Source: Candidatus Woesearchaeota archaeon
GTDB lineage: Archaea; Nanobdellota; Nanobdellia; SCGC-AAA011-G17; UBA489
Assembly: GCA_018658955.1 (NCBI GenBank)
Contig: JABIPM010000046.1
Coordinates: 1-25,405, forward strand
Length of the DNA: 25,405 nucleotides
Direction: 5' to 3'
The position numbers and the translations under genes are program-made. The notes under the pieces were generated by a model that was not told the origin of the DNA, did not search any database, and saw only the letters and a list, made by a program, of their open reading frames with translations. Below, piece after piece: positions 23,247 to 25,405 of this stretch. The stretch's first letter is position 1; each line of letters starts with the position of its first letter.

Positions 23247-25405
23247 ATGAAGTTTTTTAAGATATGGCTATTTGTTACAATTTTGTTAACAGCTTCTACT
23301 ATGGTTTCCGCAGAGATTTTCAATTTTAATACTCCCACAGATAATTTAGAATTAAATGAAGAATTAGGAGATGTAGTTTCAGTGATTGATTCATTAGACC
23401 TTTCATTATTAAGCGGAAATACTATAATCACTGACGAAGGAACAAGTAAGTCAGAACAATATTTAAGATTTGGAGATGCAACACTTACACTAAGTTCTCC
23501 AGTTCCAAAGTATATTGAGTCAGACGATGACAAAGTAACTTCATTTCTATATATTGCTTCAGGTTCATCAACAACAACTGCATTCTTTGAACATGAGTTA
23601 GCATTTAATCCGGGATTAGAAGGGAGGATTTCAGGAACAAGAATTCCAGACATAGAAGATAGGACCTTCAGAATTTTTGCAGATGATTATAAGGTTGTAG
23701 ACACATACATAGATAAATCCTCCAGCAAAATTAAATTAACATTGTCTACTAGTGCAATAACTGACATTCTAAGAGAAGGAGATTTAGCAGTCTATCAAAT
23801 AGGTTCAAATAAGTATGAAATTTTAGTAAATTCAATTTCTTCAACACCCAAATCTGTGATGTTAAGGGTAAATGGCCAGGATGTAGGGCCAATTTCAGAA
23901 GATAGTTATTATGAGTTAGCAGACGATACTTTATTGGGAATTAGGACAATCATCACCTCTTCTGGAGGAGTTTCAGACATAGTGAGTATTTTTTTGGGAG
24001 CAAAGATTATAGAATTAGAAGACCATTACAATGATGATAGTTTTGAAGAGGGTTTTTCTGAAAACAGAAATTCATTTTCTGAAGGGATGGTTTCAATAAA
24101 GGCCTCAGTATCCTCTGAAGTAATTTCATTAACAAGTATAAGGTACAGGGCAACAACAAATAACGATATTTATATTCCAAAAGGGAAAAAACTTTCAGAG
24201 GTAATAGATGATAAAAATATTTTATTAGGTAACTGGGATTTAAAATACGAGGGACTTAAATCCGTTCCTGAAACAGATATAATTCTGTCTTCAAGTTCAG
24301 ACACAGAATACGATTTAACTTTTGAAAATACAGATGGAAGAATTTACAAAGTTCCATTTTATGAAGCTAGTGGGAAATTGGGAGACTCCTCTCATGATTT
24401 GTTTATCTCTGAGTCTACAGGAATTTCAGATTATGAAATTGGTATTTCAGATTACTTGCTTCTTTCTTCAGGTTCCTCAAAAAACGATAAATCTTACGTT
24501 CTTCAATATATTTCAACAGATACCGCCTCCTCACAAATAAAATTTAATGAAGTTTTAATATCTGGAACAAATCCAGTTTTAGGAAATTATAATGGTTCAG
24601 GATATGGGGCAGTAACTGTTCAAGGAATGCAATTTGATTTTTATGTTGATTTAGTAAATAATAATAAATTAGCTTTTGATTTAAACAGAGATGGAAATAT
24701 TGAATCAACTGATAGTGTAGATATAATTACTAAGGGAGGGGCAATAATAGATTTAGGAACAACCAAAAGTCCGGGAAATACTTATACTATTTCATTAACA
24801 ACAGAATCCTCTTCATTAGAAGAATCAACAACAGATGAAGTTGTAACTTTGGATATTACTGGAGGTTCAATGGTGGGAATTTCTACCTCAAGTTTTACAA
24901 ATTTAAACATTTATAGTTCCGAAGGAGTTCATTCAGGAATGAGTAATTATGGTGTAGAGTTTATAGTAGCAAATGCAAATAATGCGGATCCAGAAGAACT
25001 AGAAATTAATTATCCTTTAACACAAAGATTTGCTGATCTTAAATTAGAACTGTTAAAAAGTACTGCGGATTCTGCAAGTAAAACTTCATCTACTTCCGTA
25101 CCTACAAATACCTGTTCAGATGGAATACAAAATGGGGATGAAACTGGAATTGATTGTGGTGGTTCTTGTAACGATTGCACACAAACACAAAACGATTCAA
25201 CTTCCCAAGATCAACAAGCAGAACAAGAGTATCAAGATCAACAAGCAGAACAATCCATTGAAGAAAGTCCTTGTTCTTTTGGATGTGTTTACATAGATGG
25301 AGAAGGGGAAGATATTTGTATTAAAATTGGTGAAGCGATAGATAATTTATTTTGTAAGGCTGCAAATAATTTAATTCAACAAAAAACTAATGGCGCAAGC
25401 TGTAA
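23247..25405 (+). CDS. Large secreted S-layer-like surface protein (3' end beyond window)
   Basis: An open frame of 719 codons runs to the right edge. The start at ATG 23247 is supported by GAGGG (23237-23241). The N-terminus MKFFKIWLFVTILLTASTMVSA is a clear signal peptide, probably cut after residue 22. The mature part is acidic and rich in Ser, Thr, Asp and Asn with many short beta-strand-like stretches, as in archaeal S-layer glycoproteins; DDYKVVDTYIDKSSSKIKLTL and NTYTISLTTESSSLEE recall S-layer domains of methanogens and DPANN archaea. Near residue 624 begins a cysteine motif of the form CSDGxxNGDExGxDCGGSC, followed by a Gln/Glu-rich repeat and another cysteine cluster. Several N-x-S/T sites could be glycosylated. 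The C-terminal anchor is not visible. The S-layer role is inferred from composition and layout. Confidence 0.72.
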   Translation, partial: MKFFKIWLFVTILLTASTMVSAEIFNFNTPTDNLELNEELGDVVSVIDSLDLSLLSGNTIITDEGTSKSEQYLRFGDATLTLSSPVPKYIESDDDKVTSFLYIASGSSTTTAFFEHELAFNPGLEGRISGTRIPDIEDRTFRIFADDYKVVDTYIDKSSSKIKLTLSTSAITDILREGDLAVYQIGSNKYEILVNSISSTPKSVMLRVNGQDVGPISEDSYYELADDTLLGIRTIITSSGGVSDIVSIFLGAKIIELEDHYNDDSFEEGFSENRNSFSEGMVSIKASVSSEVISLTSIRYRATTNNDIYIPKGKKLSEVIDDKNILLGNWDLKYEGLKSVPETDIILSSSSDTEYDLTFENTDGRIYKVPFYEASGKLGDSSHDLFISESTGISDYEIGISDYLLLSSGSSKNDKSYVLQYISTDTASSQIKFNEVLISGTNPVLGNYNGSGYGAVTVQGMQFDFYVDLVNNNKLAFDLNRDGNIESTDSVDIITKGGAIIDLGTTKSPGNTYTISLTTESSSLEESTTDEVVTLDITGGSMVGISTSSFTNLNIYSSEGVHSGMSNYGVEFIVANANNADPEELEINYPLTQRFADLKLELLKSTADSASKTSSTSVPTNTCSDGIQNGDETGIDCGGSCNDCTQTQNDSTSQDQQAEQEYQDQQAEQSIEESPCSFGCVYIDGEGEDICIKIGEAIDNLFCKAANNLIQQKTNGASC
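25206..25253 (+). repeat. Direct 21-bp repeat (27-bp period) in the S-layer-like gene
   Basis: A 21-bp sequence at 25206-25226 recurs exactly at 25233-25253 and encodes QDQQAEQ twice. The 9-codon period keeps the frame. It forms a polar spacer between two cysteine clusters. Confidence 0.85.

Noticed and set aside
23247..23300. A possible frameshift in the signal peptide of the S-layer-like gene.
   Set aside because: On rechecking against the stop of the NMD3-like gene at 23234 the frame is continuous from ATG 23247.
23231..23653. A 140-residue minus-strand open frame opposite the S-layer-like gene.
   Set aside because: The + strand frame has a signal peptide, a Shine-Dalgarno and continues for 719 codons; the minus frame has no family signature and is a shadow.
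24322..24540. A 72-residue + strand frame inside the S-layer-like gene.
   Set aside because: It is in another frame of a long open gene and has no ribosome-binding site or recognisable family.

Overview
The window is AT-rich archaeal DNA. Archaeal hallmarks are TBP, MCM, RfcS/RfcL, RadB, FEN-1, family B DNA polymerase, aIF2-beta, NMD3-like and DUF424 proteins, Cdc48, TATA boxes about 27 bp upstream of starts, and very short or absent leaders. Several proteins are pared down (RfcL without its C-terminal tail, Trm5 without its N-terminal domain, a 118-residue NMD3). The last gene looks like an S-layer protein of the kind seen in small-genome archaea. Together these suggest a DPANN archaeon of the Pacearchaeota/Woesearchaeota type. 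That placement is inference; the window holds no rRNA.

Layout: from 1 to about 15.8 kb short operons alternate strictly between divergent and convergent. In order: radB (-, runs off the left edge); an AbrB/zinc regulator with cdc48 (+); polB-map-P-loop kinase (-); a secreted NlpC/P60-like protein (+); a PD-(D/E)XK nuclease (-); fen-EamA transporter-trm5 (+); a HerA-like ATPase (-); htpX (+); rfcS-rfcL (-). From 15.8 kb everything is on the + strand: ileS, tbp, the operon mcm / OB-fold RPA-like / aIF2-beta / DUF424 / NMD3-like, and a large secreted S-layer-like gene cut by the right edge.

Functionally this is an information-processing neighbourhood. It holds much of a replisome: MCM helicase, clamp loader, PolB and FEN-1 (both with C-terminal PCNA-binding boxes), and an RPA-like single-strand binder. 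It also holds recombination ATPases, the basal factor TBP and translation factors. Membrane and surface proteins (EamA, HtpX, the NlpC/P60-like protein, the S-layer protein) are interspersed. No tRNA, rRNA, CRISPR array, insertion sequence, intein or replication origin was recognised, and no gene-free stretch exceeds about 120 bp.

The most interesting points are: a perfect inverted repeat between the TATA box and start codon of the AbrB-like gene upstream of cdc48; convergent genes whose oligo(T) tracts lie inside each other's lysine-coding ends; an NlpC/P60-like secreted protein with atypical codon use; a miniature zinc-less NMD3; an RfcL lacking the PCNA-binding tail; an IleRS with a rewritten HIGH motif; and a TBP with lysine-rich tails and a tandem TATA-like promoter.
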